A stretch of DNA of 45,146 nucleotides from Fervidicella metallireducens AeB (GCF_000601455.1 NZ_AZQP01000021.1:1-45146), one strand, 5' to 3'. Positions 6,566 through 16,693 are shown, counted from the stretch's first letter. Program-made: numbers and translations. Notes: generated by a model not told the origin, from the sequence alone.

Positions 6566-8013
6566 TTGAAGATTTTAGATTTATTAAAAAATGTCAATTA
6601 CAAAAAAATAGAAGGAAAAGATAGAGAAATAAAGAATTTGCATTATAATCATCAAGAGGTAACTAAAGATAGCATGTTTTTTTGTATACAAGGATCTAAA
6701 ACTGATGGACATAGTTTTGCTCAGAGTGCAGTAGATAATGGTGCAACAGCTTTAATTGTAAGCAAAGAAGTTGAGGTTAAGGGAGATGTAACAAAAATAT
6801 ATGTTGATGATACAAGGGAAGCTATGGCGTTAATTTCTGCAAATTATTTTAATAATCCTACAAATAAATTAGATATTATTGGAATTACAGGTACAAACGG
6901 AAAGACTACTTCAACATTTATGATGAAATCAATTCTAGATAAAGCTAAGTTTAACACAGGTTTAATAGGAACAATCTACAATATTTATGGAGATACAATT
7001 GAAGAGTCAAAAAGAACAACCCCTGAATCCATGGATTTGCAGAAAATTTTTCAAAAATGAATGACAACAGTTTAAACTATTGTGTTATGGAAGTTTCATC
7101 CCATTCCCTTGAATTAAAAAGGACATTTGGGTTGAGCTTTAAGGTGGGCATTTTTACAAACCTTACTCAAGATCATTTGGATTTCCATAAGAACATGGAG
7201 AATTATTTTAAGGCTAAATTGAAGATTTTTGACAAGTGTGAATATGGAGTCATAAACGTAGATGATGAATACGGAAAAAAAGCTTTGAAATTGGTAAGCA
7301 ATAAAATATTGACATTTGGAATAGAAAATGCAGCTGATGTTATGGCAAAAAACATTTCAATAAATGAAAGCGGGACGAATTTTATTTTATGCTATAATGG
7401 TATAGAGAAAGAAATAAATATTCATCTTCCAGGAAAATTCAATGTGTATAATGCTTTAGGATGTGCAGCCGCAGGTATAGCTTTGGGGCTTTCTTTTGAT
7501 GTTATAAAAGACGGATTAGAGTCTTTAGCAAATGTTCCAGGAAGAAGTGAAAAAATACTTTCTAAGAGAGGGTATACAGTTGTAATAGATTATGCTCATA
7601 CACCTGATGGCATCATAAATATACTGAAATCTGCAAGAGAATATACAAGAGGCAGGCTTGTAATTGTCTTTGGTTGCGGGGGAGACAGAGATAAAACAAA
7701 ACGACCAATAATGGGTGAAGCCGCTGGTGAGCTTGCTGATTTTTGTGTTGTTACATCTGACAACCCAAGAAGTGAAGATCCACATGGAATAATTAAGGAT
7801 ATACTACCAGGAGTAGAAAAAACTAAGTGTCCATATATTGTAATAGAGGATAGAAAACAAGCAATAAAATATGCTATGGATAATGGAAATAAAGGAGATG
7901 TTATTGTAATAGCTGGAAAAGGACATGAAACATATCAGATTTTAAAAGATAAAACTATACATTTTGATGAAAGAGAAATTGTTAACGACTTTCTTAAGGA
8001 GGAACTACAATGA
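6566..8013 (+). CDS. murE: UDP-MurNAc-tripeptide synthetase MurE (meso-DAP type), frameshifted here
   Basis: MurE adds the third residue to UDP-MurNAc-L-Ala-D-Glu. The ATP-binding TGTNGKT loop lies around residues 108-114. DNPRSEDP near the C-terminus is the signature of enzymes that add meso-diaminopimelate rather than lysine. The likely start is TTG at 6566, 7 nt after GGAGG. TTG at 6563 is possible. The frame breaks at 7060, and the rest continues from 7057 in the next frame. One more A in the run at 7053-7057 gives an uninterrupted 482-residue enzyme. The last 4 nt overlap the murF start (ATGA). Confidence 0.93.
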
Positions 8014-9377
8014 TAGCAATGCATTTTCAAGAAATAGTCCAATGTCTTGAACACTGTACCTGTGATTTCAAGGAGGACTTTTTGATAAAGGGTATTTCTA
8101 CTGACAGCAGAAATATTAAGGATGGAGATTTATTTATTGCGCTTATAGGGCAAAAATTTGATGGTCATGAATTTGTGCAATCATGTTACGAAAGAGGTGC
8201 AGCAGCTGTTTTAGTTTCAAAAAAAGTAGATGTAGATTGCCCACAAATAATAGTTAATGATACTTTAGCTGCATTAAGGGAAATAGCAAGATATTATAGA
8301 GATAAATTTAAAACACCTATAATAGCTGTGACAGGCAGCACAGGAAAGACCAGCACGAAAGAAATGATAGCTTCGGTGCTGAAAGAGAAATTTAATGTCC
8401 ATAAAACAAAGCAAAATTTTAATAATGAAATTGGCTTGCCACTTACTTTGTTTGAGTTAGAAAAGGAGCATGAGATTTCTGTCCTTGAAATGGGTATGAA
8501 TAATTTAGGTGAGATAGAAAGGTTAGCCTACATTGCCAGACCAACAATTGGTGTTATAACAAATATAGGTACTGCTCATATAGAAAATTTAGGAAGCAGA
8601 GAAAATATAATGAAAGCTAAAATGGAAATAACATCATTTTTCGATAATAAAAATACACTAATAGTAAATGGAGATGATGAGTATTTATCAACTTTAGAGA
8701 ATCTTCCATTTAAATTAATAAAAGTTTCTACAAAGGGCAGAGGAGATTATAATGCAGTAGACATTGTGAATTTAGGTGAAAATGGAGTTGAATTTAAGTG
8801 TAACTATAAAGGAAAAATCCATGATTTTAGAATAATTGTTCCAGGAATTCATAATGTATATAATGCTCTTGTTGCAATTGCAATAGCTGATATTTATAAT
8901 TTAACAGTGGATGAAGTTATAAATGGCATTATCAATTTTAAACCAGGAAAGCTAAGGATGGATATTATTAATTTAGAGAATGGAATAAAAATAATTAACG
9001 ACTGCTACAATGCTAATCTGGATTCCATGAAAGCAGCTCTTGATGTTCTTGGAGACTACAAAAATAACAGAAGAATTGCTGTCCTTGGAGATATGTTTGA
9101 ACTTGGAAGTTTTTCTGAAAAGGCACATAAAGAAGTTGGAAGTTACGCAAAGGATAAATGCGATTTACTTATTGCGGTTGGTAATGATGCAAGGTTTATA
9201 TTTGAAGAATCAAATAAAAGTATAACAAGTATTTATTTTAAAACTAAAGAGGAAGCATGCCGATTTTTAAATACTGAGATTAAAGATAAAGATGTAATAT
9301 TAATAAAGGCTTCAAGGGGCATGAAGATGGAATACATTACTAACTGCATTACTGAAGGTAGGAAGAGGGGTATTTAA
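8010..9377 (+). CDS. murF: UDP-MurNAc-tripeptide:D-Ala-D-Ala ligase MurF
   Basis: MurF attaches D-alanyl-D-alanine to complete the cytoplasmic pentapeptide precursor. The 455-residue protein has the Mur-ligase fold: an N-terminal substrate domain (STDSRNIKDGDLFIALIG), the ATP loop TGSTGKTSTKE, the central EMGMNNLGEIERL segment and a C-terminal domain with NDCYNANLDSMKAAL and LGDMFELG. The ATG at 8010 overlaps the murE stop and follows AAGGAGG by 7 nt, implying translational coupling. Its stop is immediately followed by mraY. Confidence 0.95.
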   Translation: MIAMHFQEIVQCLEHCTCDFKEDFLIKGISTDSRNIKDGDLFIALIGQKFDGHEFVQSCYERGAAAVLVSKKVDVDCPQIIVNDTLAALREIARYYRDKFKTPIIAVTGSTGKTSTKEMIASVLKEKFNVHKTKQNFNNEIGLPLTLFELEKEHEISVLEMGMNNLGEIERLAYIARPTIGVITNIGTAHIENLGSRENIMKAKMEITSFFDNKNTLIVNGDDEYLSTLENLPFKLIKVSTKGRGDYNAVDIVNLGENGVEFKCNYKGKIHDFRIIVPGIHNVYNALVAIAIADIYNLTVDEVINGIINFKPGKLRMDIINLENGIKIINDCYNANLDSMKAALDVLGDYKNNRRIAVLGDMFELGSFSEKAHKEVGSYAKDKCDLLIAVGNDARFIFEESNKSITSIYFKTKEEACRFLNTEIKDKDVILIKASRGMKMEYITNCITEGRKRGI

Positions 9378-10337
9378 ATGCAAATAACAATATATTCAAC
9401 AATTATATCATTTTTAATAGTGTTATTAATTGGGCCAGTAATTATACCTGCATTAAAAAGGTTTAAGTTCGGTCAAAGCATAAGGGAGGATGGACCACAG
9501 AGTCATCTTAAAAAAACAGGAACACCAACAATGGGTGGAGTAATGTTTATTATAAGCATAATTATCACAACTTTCATTATAACATCAAAAATAACATCAT
9601 CATTGTGGATTGCTTTGATTACAACAGCCGGTTACGGACTTATAGGGCTTTTAGATGATAGCTTAAAAATCAAAAGAAAGAGGAATTTAGGGCTAAGAGC
9701 ATATCAAAAGCTGATTGGCCAAATATCTTTTGCCCTAATTTTAGCTTATTTTGCCTATACCAACGATAAAATCGGCAGTATGGTCCACATACCATTTACC
9801 GATAAAATGTTAGATCTTGGTATTTGGTATATTCCCTTTATGGTATTTGTTATAGTTGGTGTTACAAATGCGGTCAATCTTACTGATGGACTTGATGGAT
9901 TGGCTTCAGGGGTTACCTTGATTGTCTGTGTATTCTTTGCAGTAGTAGCCTATGGCTTAGGAGCAACGGATCTGTCATTATTTTGTGGAGCCTTAGTAGG
10001 AGGACTTTTAGGATTTTTAAAGTACAACTCCTACCCTGCACAGGTTTTTATGGGTGATACAGGCTCATTAGCACTTGGTGGTGCAATTTCAGCACTTGCA
10101 GTCTTATTGAAAATGCCATTTATATTGATTATTGTTGGCGCAATTTATGTAGCGGAAACTTTATCAGTTATTATCCAAGTAGTTTCATTTAAATTAACTG
10201 GTAAAAGAGTATTTAAAATGGCACCTTTGCATCATCATTTTGAGCAGGAAGGCTGGCATGAAACTAAGATTGTTGCGTGGTTTTCTATTTTTACAGCTAT
10301 ATTTTGTTTAATAGGTTTTTTAGCTATTAGTTTCTAG
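9378..10337 (+). CDS. mraY: Phospho-MurNAc-pentapeptide transferase MraY
   Basis: MraY transfers phospho-MurNAc-pentapeptide to undecaprenyl phosphate to form lipid I. The 319-residue protein is a polytopic membrane protein with about ten hydrophobic segments. It carries the family motifs LLDD, the catalytic-loop TDGLDGLA, GDTGSLALGG and PLHHHFEQEGW. It starts directly after the murF stop. In many Bacilli murD follows mraY, but here ftsW follows after 10 nt. Confidence 0.96.
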   Translation: MQITIYSTIISFLIVLLIGPVIIPALKRFKFGQSIREDGPQSHLKKTGTPTMGGVMFIISIIITTFIITSKITSSLWIALITTAGYGLIGLLDDSLKIKRKRNLGLRAYQKLIGQISFALILAYFAYTNDKIGSMVHIPFTDKMLDLGIWYIPFMVFVIVGVTNAVNLTDGLDGLASGVTLIVCVFFAVVAYGLGATDLSLFCGALVGGLLGFLKYNSYPAQVFMGDTGSLALGGAISALAVLLKMPFILIIVGAIYVAETLSVIIQVVSFKLTGKRVFKMAPLHHHFEQEGWHETKIVAWFSIFTAIFCLIGFLAISF

Positions 10338-10347
10338 GGGGGCTATT

Positions 10348-11457
10348 ATGTCAAAAAAAAGAGGTCCTATTGATTTCCCTTTGTTTATTACTATATTAAT
10401 ATTGCTCAGTATTGGAGTAGTAATGGTTTTCAGTGCAAGTATGGTTGAAGATTATAAAATATATAATGACACTTATTATCATTTAAAGAAACAAATACTA
10501 TGGGCTTTTCTTGGAATTTTTGCTATGATGTTTATGGCAAATTTCGATTATCGAAAACTCAGAAATAAAAAGATTTTAGTGTTTGGAATGCTGATAACAA
10601 TTGCGTTGTTGATAATAGTATTATTTATGCCAGCAAGAAAAGGTGCAACCAGATGGATAGGAATTGGTGGTGCCAGTATACAACCATCTGAATTAGCAAA
10701 AATGATGCTAATTATTTATCTATCTGACAATATTGTCAGAAAAGGTGAAAAAATCAAGAGTTTTACAAAGGGTGTTCTGCCAGTATTAATAATTGCTTCT
10801 TTTTTCGCCTTATTAATAATACTGGAACCTAATATGAGTACAACAGTTATAATTATGGCTGTTGCCTTTAGTCTTTTATTTGTTGGAGGAGCTAAAATTC
10901 AGCAGTTAGCAGGGATTGTGTTATTAGGAGTTGCGGTAGCTGCTGTAGGAATTATCATTGAACCTTATAGAATGAGAAGATTAACGGGTTTTATAGACCC
11001 TTTTAAGGATCCTTTAGATACAGGATATCAAGCGATACAATCTCTGTATGCTTTAGGGTCAGGTGGACTTTTTGGAATGGGATTAGGTCAGTCAAGACAG
11101 AAATGGCATTATATTCCTGAAGCGCAGAACGATTTTATTTTTTCAATTATTTGTGAAGAACTTGGCTATATAGGTGCATTATTTGTTATAATATTATTTG
11201 TAGTATTGGTATGGAGAGGACTAAAAATTGCAGTAACAAGCCGGGATAAGTTTGGAACATTAGTTGCTGCAGGAATAACGAGTCTGATGGCAGTTCAATC
11301 CAGTATAAATTTTTTAGTAGTGGCTTCTTTTATGCCTGTAACTGGAGTTCCTTTACCTTTAATAAGTTATGGAGGTTCCTCACTTGTTTTTACGATGGCT
11401 TTGCTTGGTATATTGCTGAATATATCACGCTATACGGTGAAGAATGGAGTTGAATAA
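10348..11457 (+). CDS. ftsW: SEDS peptidoglycan polymerase FtsW/SpoVE
   Basis: SEDS proteins are multi-pass membrane glycosyltransferases that polymerise lipid II together with a class B PBP. The 369-residue product has about ten membrane segments and the SEDS features ATRWIGIGGASIQPSELAK, EPNMST, GYQAIQSLYALGSGGLFGMGLG and the C-terminal PLPLISYGGSS. With SpoVD upstream it may act in the septum or the spore cortex (SpoVE), and both roles could be served by one protein. The GGGGG ribosome binding site lies just before the ATG at 10348. Confidence 0.9.
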   Translation: MSKKRGPIDFPLFITILILLSIGVVMVFSASMVEDYKIYNDTYYHLKKQILWAFLGIFAMMFMANFDYRKLRNKKILVFGMLITIALLIIVLFMPARKGATRWIGIGGASIQPSELAKMMLIIYLSDNIVRKGEKIKSFTKGVLPVLIIASFFALLIILEPNMSTTVIIMAVAFSLLFVGGAKIQQLAGIVLLGVAVAAVGIIIEPYRMRRLTGFIDPFKDPLDTGYQAIQSLYALGSGGLFGMGLGQSRQKWHYIPEAQNDFIFSIICEELGYIGALFVIILFVVLVWRGLKIAVTSRDKFGTLVAAGITSLMAVQSSINFLVVASFMPVTGVPLPLISYGGSSLVFTMALLGILLNISRYTVKNGVE

Positions 11458-11458
11458 T

Positions 11459-12553
11459 ATGAAAGTTATTATATCTGGAGGTGGAACTGGGGGACATATA
11501 TACCCAGGAGTTGCGATTGCAAAAAAAATAAAAGAGAAAGAACCAAAAGCGGAAATACTTTTTATAGGGAGCCACAAGGGGCTTGAGAAAAAACTTGTGC
11601 CTAAAGAAGGATTTAACATTAAATTAATTACCGTTGAAGGATTGAATAAAAAATTCTCTATTGAAACTTTTTCTTCCATTGGGAAGGCATTTAAAGGATA
11701 TTTTCAGGCCAGTAAAATAATAAAGGATTTTAAACCTGATGTAGTTATTGGTACTGGGGGTTATGTTTGTGGACCTGTGGTCTTAACGGCGGCTTTTAAA
11801 GGAATACCTACAATAATACATGAGCAGAATGCAATACCAGGTATGACAAATAAAATTTTATCTAGATTTGTCACAAAAATAGCTATAAGCTTTAAGGCAT
11901 CAGAAAAGTATTTTCCTAAAAGCAAGACTGTTTTTACTGGTAATCCAGTAAGAAATAATATTTTAAAAGTAAATAAGGACAAAGCTAGAGAATTTTGGGG
12001 ATTCGATAAAAACAAACCACTTCTTCTTGTGGTTGGCGGTAGTCGTGGAGCAAAAAATATAAACAATGCTGTTGTTGATATAATACCTACTTTAAATAAT
12101 AGGGGAATACAGCTATTATTCATTACCGGTGAAAATCAATATGATGAAGTTATTGAAAAACTTAAAGATAAAAATATTGAATTAAAGTCTTTAAAGGGTA
12201 TAAAGATTATGCCATATGTATTTAATATGCAGGACGCTTTAGGGGCATGTGACTTAATAGTCAGCAGAGCAGGGGCTACGATATTATCAGAAATAACTGC
12301 CATAGGTTTGCCTGCAATATTAATACCTTCACCATATGTTGCAAATAATCATCAGGAATTTAATGCACTGGCTCTGGAAGAGAACGGTGCAGCGATAATT
12401 ATAAAGGAAACACAGCTTAAAGAGGATATTTTTAGTGAACAAATATTGAACATTATAAATAATCATGAAACATTATTAAAAATGTCTGTAAATTCAAAGA
12501 GACTAGCTGTATTAGACGCAGCTGACAAGATATTTGAAATGATTCAGAAGTAA
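11459..12553 (+). CDS. murG: Lipid II synthase MurG (GlcNAc transferase)
   Basis: MurG adds GlcNAc to lipid I at the inner face of the membrane. The likely start is the ATG at 11459, 1 nt after the ftsW stop, with GGAG at 11446-11449. An in-frame ATG at 11444 would overlap ftsW. The 364-residue product begins MKVIISGGGTGGHIYPG, the glycine-rich family motif. It continues with GTGGYVCGPVV, HEQNAIPG and SRAGATILSEI of the UDP-GlcNAc-binding domain. It closes the first run of tightly packed genes, and a gap of about 90 nt follows. Confidence 0.96.
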   Translation: MKVIISGGGTGGHIYPGVAIAKKIKEKEPKAEILFIGSHKGLEKKLVPKEGFNIKLITVEGLNKKFSIETFSSIGKAFKGYFQASKIIKDFKPDVVIGTGGYVCGPVVLTAAFKGIPTIIHEQNAIPGMTNKILSRFVTKIAISFKASEKYFPKSKTVFTGNPVRNNILKVNKDKAREFWGFDKNKPLLLVVGGSRGAKNINNAVVDIIPTLNNRGIQLLFITGENQYDEVIEKLKDKNIELKSLKGIKIMPYVFNMQDALGACDLIVSRAGATILSEITAIGLPAILIPSPYVANNHQEFNALALEENGAAIIIKETQLKEDIFSEQILNIINNHETLLKMSVNSKRLAVLDAADKIFEMIQK

Positions 12554-12582
12554 TTTAATCTGCATTTTGAATTTAAAATATT

Positions 12583-12610
12583 CCCCTTGAAATGTTTTAT
12601 AATCAGGGGG
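12583..12610 (+). other. Small hairpin in the murG-ftsQ gap
   Basis: CCCCTTGA (12583-12590) can pair with TCAGGGG (12603-12609) around a bulged T. The loop contains TATAAT (12598-12603), which might be a -10 element, but no good -35 lies 16-18 bp upstream. This could be a minor promoter or a transcript-processing site. I cannot choose between them. Confidence 0.3.
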
Positions 12611-12643
12611 ATAAATTTATTAAAAGGGTAAGAGGTTATGCCA

Positions 12644-13408
12644 ATGACAAAGGATAAATTGGAAACAAAAATAACTAGAAGAAAATCATCTTTTCGATTT
12701 AGTTTAATAATAATTTTTTTGGGAATATTAGCAGTAATATTTTTAAAGACAAGTTTTTTTGAAATTAAAAATGTAGAGGTAAAAAACAATTACATTGTAT
12801 CTAAGGACGAAATTGTTACCTTAGCAAATGTCAGAGGAGAAAATATTTTTTTGATTAACAAAAAGAAGATTACGGAAAATATAGCCAATAACCCTTATGT
12901 TAAAGAAGTTAAAATACAAAGGAGTCTCCCTGATGAGGTAATAATAGATATTAAAGAGAAAGATATAAAAGGTCTTATAAAATTAAAAAACAGTTTTATA
13001 AACGTAGATGGGGAAGGAAACATGATTCAGATTGTTAATCAGTTTCCTAATTGTAAGCTACCTTTGATAGAAGGTGTAAAGCTGGAGGAATATGAACCTA
13101 ATAAAAGTATCATAGGTCGGGATGAAAACAAACTTAAGGCGTTAAAAAGTGTATTAACATTAACTGATTATAAGGAATACAAGAAATTAATATACAGCAT
13201 AAATATTTCAGATCCTTTTAATATAAAACTTACAACAATAAATAAAATGGAAATATATATCGGAGACTGGAACAATATGCAGTATAAATTAGAACTAGCA
13301 TATTATGCTATGAAAAATCCTGCTTTAAATGGGAAAACAGGGGTACTTGAGGTTATGGCTGAGGATGGTACTGTCATTTTTAAAACCAAGGAGGTGAAAA
13401 ATAAATGA
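12644..13408 (+). CDS. ftsQ: Cell division protein FtsQ/DivIB
   Basis: FtsQ/DivIB is a bitopic divisome protein that bridges FtsL/DivIC and the septal synthases. The 254-residue product has a basic N-terminus, one membrane helix (FSLIIIFLGILAVIFL), a POTRA domain (FEIKNVEVKNNYIVSKDEIVTLANV...) and a beta domain. The ATG at 12644 stands 8 nt after AGAGG and is preferred to the ATG at 12638, which is only 2 nt away. The stop overlaps the next gene by 4 nt. Confidence 0.88.
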   Translation: MTKDKLETKITRRKSSFRFSLIIIFLGILAVIFLKTSFFEIKNVEVKNNYIVSKDEIVTLANVRGENIFLINKKKITENIANNPYVKEVKIQRSLPDEVIIDIKEKDIKGLIKLKNSFINVDGEGNMIQIVNQFPNCKLPLIEGVKLEEYEPNKSIIGRDENKLKALKSVLTLTDYKEYKKLIYSINISDPFNIKLTTINKMEIYIGDWNNMQYKLELAYYAMKNPALNGKTGVLEVMAEDGTVIFKTKEVKNK

Positions 13409-14106
13409 AACGAAAATACTCTCAATTATCGTTAGGAATTGTTTGTGTAATTTTAGGATTAATGATTTCTATACAATTTAAATCAAATAGCAATAACCAG
13501 AATTTGTTAACCAATAAAAAAATCATGGATATTTCTCAGCAGCTTGATGATTTGAAAACACAAAAGGATAATTTAGAAAAAAAAGTTCAGGAATATCAAA
13601 AAATTGTTGATGACTATGAAAAGGCAGTTACAGCTGGAGATAATGTAGCAAAGCAGATGAAAGATGAATTAGATAGGGTACGAAAACTAGCGGGTTTAAC
13701 TGATGTGGAAGGTAGAGGAATTCAAATTGAGATAACACCTGCGGTAGGGAAAATGGGAGAAGGATATCCATTGGATTATTGTTTGATAGAAATTGTAAAT
13801 AGCCTGAATTCAGCGGGGGCTGAAGCTATATCGATAAATGATGAAAGATATGTAAGCAGAACACAAATTGTAACTGCTGGTGTGGCTATTAAAATAAATG
13901 ATACAAAGTTTGACCCTACTGAAAAATTTGTTGTAAAGGCTATAGGAAACCCTTCAATTTTAGAGGGAGCTTTTAAAATCCCTGAAAGCATAGTTGAAAT
14001 AATGGAACAACAGGGAGATGAAGTAAAATTTAAGCAGATGGAGAATGTTAAAATATTAAAATATAATAAAGTTCCCAGCTATGAATATGTAAAGGAAGGA
14101 AGGTGA
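13405..14106 (+). CDS. DUF881 protein (YlxW/YlxX-like), first copy
   Basis: DUF881 proteins of unknown biochemical function flank sbp in the dcw clusters of many Firmicutes. In Bacillus they are YlxW and YlxX. The 233-residue product has an N-terminal signal-anchor (LSLGIVCVILGLMISIQF), a coiled coil (about residues 40-85) and the DUF881 core (GRGIQIEITPA..., NSLNSAGAEAISINDERY). It is probably extracytoplasmic and membrane tethered. The start overlaps the ftsQ stop. A second, diverged copy follows at 14470. Confidence 0.88.
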   Translation: MKRKYSQLSLGIVCVILGLMISIQFKSNSNNQNLLTNKKIMDISQQLDDLKTQKDNLEKKVQEYQKIVDDYEKAVTAGDNVAKQMKDELDRVRKLAGLTDVEGRGIQIEITPAVGKMGEGYPLDYCLIEIVNSLNSAGAEAISINDERYVSRTQIVTAGVAIKINDTKFDPTEKFVVKAIGNPSILEGAFKIPESIVEIMEQQGDEVKFKQMENVKILKYNKVPSYEYVKEGR

Positions 14107-14110
14107 TATT

Positions 14111-14467
14111 ATGATTCCATTTATAGGACTTTTAATTGGTATAATTTTAGGTATTTTTTTAAAAATAGATATCCCTGCTTCATATACAACATATTTTCCA
14201 GTTGCAATATTAGCTGCACTTGATTCAGTATTTGGTGGTGTTAGAGCTGGTATAGAAAATAAGTTTGACACTGAAATATTTATTTCTGGTTTTTTTAGTA
14301 ACATAATTATTGCAGCTGGTTTAACATATCTTGGTGATAGACTGGGAGTACCAATGTATCTTGCAGCTGTTTTAGTCTTCGGCAGCAGATTATTTAATAA
14401 CTTTGCAATTATAAGAAGACTTTTAATCGAAAAAGGCAGGAGAAAGGTTAAACAAAGGGAGGAATAA
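14111..14467 (+). CDS. sbp: Small basic protein Sbp (DUF1290)
   Basis: Sbp is a small membrane protein of unknown function found between the DUF881 genes and ftsA. The 118-residue product has three hydrophobic segments (IPFIGLLIGIILGIFL, YFPVAILAALDSVFGGV, FFSNIIIAAGLTYLGD) and a strongly basic tail (RRLLIEKGRRKVKQREE), which gives the family its name. The conserved ALDSVFGGVRAGIE segment is present. It is spaced 4 nt after the first DUF881 gene and 2 nt before the second. Confidence 0.88.
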   Translation: MIPFIGLLIGIILGIFLKIDIPASYTTYFPVAILAALDSVFGGVRAGIENKFDTEIFISGFFSNIIIAAGLTYLGDRLGVPMYLAAVLVFGSRLFNNFAIIRRLLIEKGRRKVKQREE

Positions 14468-14469
14468 AA

Positions 14470-15189
14470 ATGAAATTTGATGAAGGAAAGGTTCTCCTTT
14501 TGTTATCAGGAATATTAACCGGTGTAGTAATAACATCATTTATTTTTAGTACATCCTTTAAACAGACAAAATTCATAACTTATAATGAATACAAAAACAT
14601 GAACAATGAAGTTAATTCTTTGAAATTAGAAATTAAGGGTCTTACAAATGATTATGAAATATTAACGAAAAAATTAAGGAAATATCAAAGGTCAGATAAT
14701 AAGGATAAAAGTATCAACGATACGATAAAAAAAGAATTAGATGAGGTAAAGCTATTTTATGGACTAACACCTGTAAAAGGCCCTGGAATAATAGTAATTA
14801 TTGATGATAGGCATTTTTCCTTAGGAGATAATGATGAGGATTTATTGATGAGAATAACCCATAATTATGATTTATTAAGTATGGTAAATGAGTTAAGGAA
14901 TGCAGGAGCTGAAGCTATTGCAATTAATGGGGAGAGGATAACTGCAAATACAGCAATTACCTGTGAAGGACCAATTACAATGATTAATAATAGGTATGTT
15001 GTACCACCTTTTGAAATAACTGCAATTGGAAATCCAGATGCATTTGAGTATTCCCTGTCTGTAAATGAAAGTTATTATAACTATCTGAAAGATATGCGCA
15101 GGCTTAAAATAAGCTTTAAGAAGATGGATAAAGTTATAATACCAGAAGCTTATGTTGGCACCAGTTATAAAGATGAAAGGCTAAAGTAG
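14470..15189 (+). CDS. DUF881 protein (YlxW/YlxX-like), second copy
   Basis: This is a 239-residue paralogue of the gene at 13405. It has a membrane anchor (VLLLLSGILTGVVITSFIF), a coiled coil and the DUF881 core (VKGPGIIVIIDD, NELRNAGAEAIAINGERI, ITAIGNPDAF). The two copies share the layout but differ widely in sequence, as Bacillus YlxW and YlxX do. A gap of about 240 nt with a sigma-H-type promoter separates it from ftsA. I saw no terminator in that gap. Confidence 0.88.
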   Translation: MKFDEGKVLLLLSGILTGVVITSFIFSTSFKQTKFITYNEYKNMNNEVNSLKLEIKGLTNDYEILTKKLRKYQRSDNKDKSINDTIKKELDEVKLFYGLTPVKGPGIIVIIDDRHFSLGDNDEDLLMRITHNYDLLSMVNELRNAGAEAIAINGERITANTAITCEGPITMINNRYVVPPFEITAIGNPDAFEYSLSVNESYYNYLKDMRRLKISFKKMDKVIIPEAYVGTSYKDERLK

Positions 15190-15366
15190 TTTTGTTAGGT
15201 CATGTTTGAAATAAGTATGTAAGATATTTATTTTAAACAAGACCTTTTTCTTGCAAAAAGCATTACTTATAAAAATAGATAAAAATGGAAATAAAAATAT
15301 TTTCAGTAGTTGTAAAGTTCTTTATATTAAAATACGACAAATTTATTAAATAAAGTTATTATTTTA

Positions 15367-15395
15367 AGAGGGAAAATGAAATTTACGTTGAATAT
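15367..15395 (+). promoter_or_regulatory. Sigma-H-type promoter of ftsAZ
   Basis: AGAGGGAAA (15367-15375) and GTTGAATAT (15387-15395), separated by 11 bp, match the sigma-H consensus with a single mismatch in the -35 (G for A). The Bacillus subtilis ftsAZ operon is known to have a sigma-H promoter for the sporulation burst of FtsZ. The same logic is inferred here. Transcription would start near 15403, about 30 nt before the start codon. Confidence 0.55.
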
Positions 15396-15433
15396 AAATA
15401 GTGATGATGATTTTTAGGGAGGTTATTAAGTAA

Positions 15434-16693
15434 ATGAGCAATATAGTTGTTTCATTAGATATCGGCTCTTCAAAAGTTTGCGTATTAATTGCTGAATTAA
15501 ACAAAAAGCAGTTTAATATATTAGGTGTTGGAACCTCCGAATGTAAAGGTGTAAAAAAGGGTATTATTGTTGATATTGATTCGACTGTTGATGCAATTAA
15601 AAACGCTGTAAAGCAGGCAGAACAGATGTCAAACAGAGAGATAAAATCCGTATACGTTAACATTTGTGGAGGATATGCAAATCTTTATAGGAATAAGGGT
15701 GTAATTGCAGTAACAAGGGAAGATAGAGAAATTACTGCTGAGGATGTTAAGAGAGTTATGCAGGCAGCTAAAGTTGTGGCGGTTCCTGCGGATAAGGAGA
15801 TTATAGATATTATACCTGAACAATTTATAGTTGATGGATACGAAGAGATAAGGGATCCTATTGGTATGGTTGGGGTAAGGTTAGAAGTGGATGCTAATCT
15901 AGTTGTTGCTTCTTGCACATCAGTTCAAAATATCAGAAGGAGCATTCAAAAAGCTGGTTTGACATTAGATGGAATAGTTCTTGAACCACTTGGTACGGCA
16001 GCTGCTATATTAAATGAAGATGAAATGGAACTTGGAGTTGCACTAGTAGATGTTGGAGCAGAAACTACAGATATTTCTGTATTTAAAAAAGGATCACTGG
16101 TTTTTACAAAGGTCATTCCTGTTGGAGGAAATCATATAACTAATGACATTTCAATTATAAGTAAGATATCATCTTCAGATGCAGAAAAAATTAAAAAACA
16201 ATATGGAGTTGCATCTGTTAAACTAGTAAAGAATGATGATATAATAAAAATAAACAACATTGCTGGCAAAGGTGAGAAAGAAATTCACTTATCTGATGTT
16301 GCTCAGATAATGGATGCCAGAATTTCTGAGATATTATTTTTAATTAGAAAGCAGCTTGAAGAAAACAATATGTTAGCTTCATTATCGGCAGGAGTTGTAA
16401 TAACTGGTGGGGGCTTGTTTAATATTAAGGGTATACAAGACGTAGCTCAATCCTATTTTGATGTTCCAGTTAGACTGGGTTATCCTAATTATATAGGTGT
16501 TGCTAATCCAACTTATGCTGCTGCTACTGGAATTGCAATATATTCTTTGAAACAGAAAAGGACAAGCTCTATTTCAAGTAAAAGTGTGAATGTTTCAGAT
16601 GAGGCTGCGGTAGAAATTGATGATGAATATAGCCTTGAAGCAAAACCGGGCATAATAGAAAAAATTAAAGAATTTTTTGCAGACTTTTTTTAA
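15434..16693 (+). CDS. ftsA: Cell division protein FtsA
   Basis: FtsA is the actin-like membrane tether of the Z ring. The 419-residue product has the phosphate-binding loop [12 protein letters not shown] at the N-terminus, an SHS2-type insertion around [20 protein letters not shown], and [15 protein letters not shown] and GVVITGGG of the actin fold. A C-terminal amphipathic helix ([14 protein letters not shown]) should bind the membrane. The ATG at 15434 follows AGGGAGG. FtsZ starts 20 nt after its stop. Confidence 0.95.
   Translation: MSNIVVSLDIGSSKVCVLIAELNKKQFNILGVGTSECKGVKKGIIVDIDSTVDAIKNAVKQAEQMSNREIKSVYVNICGGYANLYRNKGVIAVTREDREITAEDVKRVMQAAKVVAVPADKEIIDIIPEQFIVDGYEEIRDPIGMVGVRLEVDANLVVASCTSVQNIRRSIQKAGLTLDGIVLEPLGTAAAILNEDEMELGVALVDVGAETTDISVFKKGSLVFTKVIPVGGNHITNDISIISKISSSDAEKIKKQYGVASVKLVKNDDIIKINNIAGKGEKEIHLSDVAQIMDARISEILFLIRKQLEENNMLASLSAGVVITGGGLFNIKGIQDVAQSYFDVPVRLGYPNYIGVANPTYAAATGIAIYSLKQKRTSSISSKSVNVSDEAAVEIDDEYSLEAKPGIIEKIKEFFADFF

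Noticed and set aside
7047-7060. Programmed -1 or +1 frameshifting in murE, der and the other broken genes
   Set aside because: The homopolymers look slippery, but eight different genes not known for recoding are affected in the same way. A common sequencing error is simpler.
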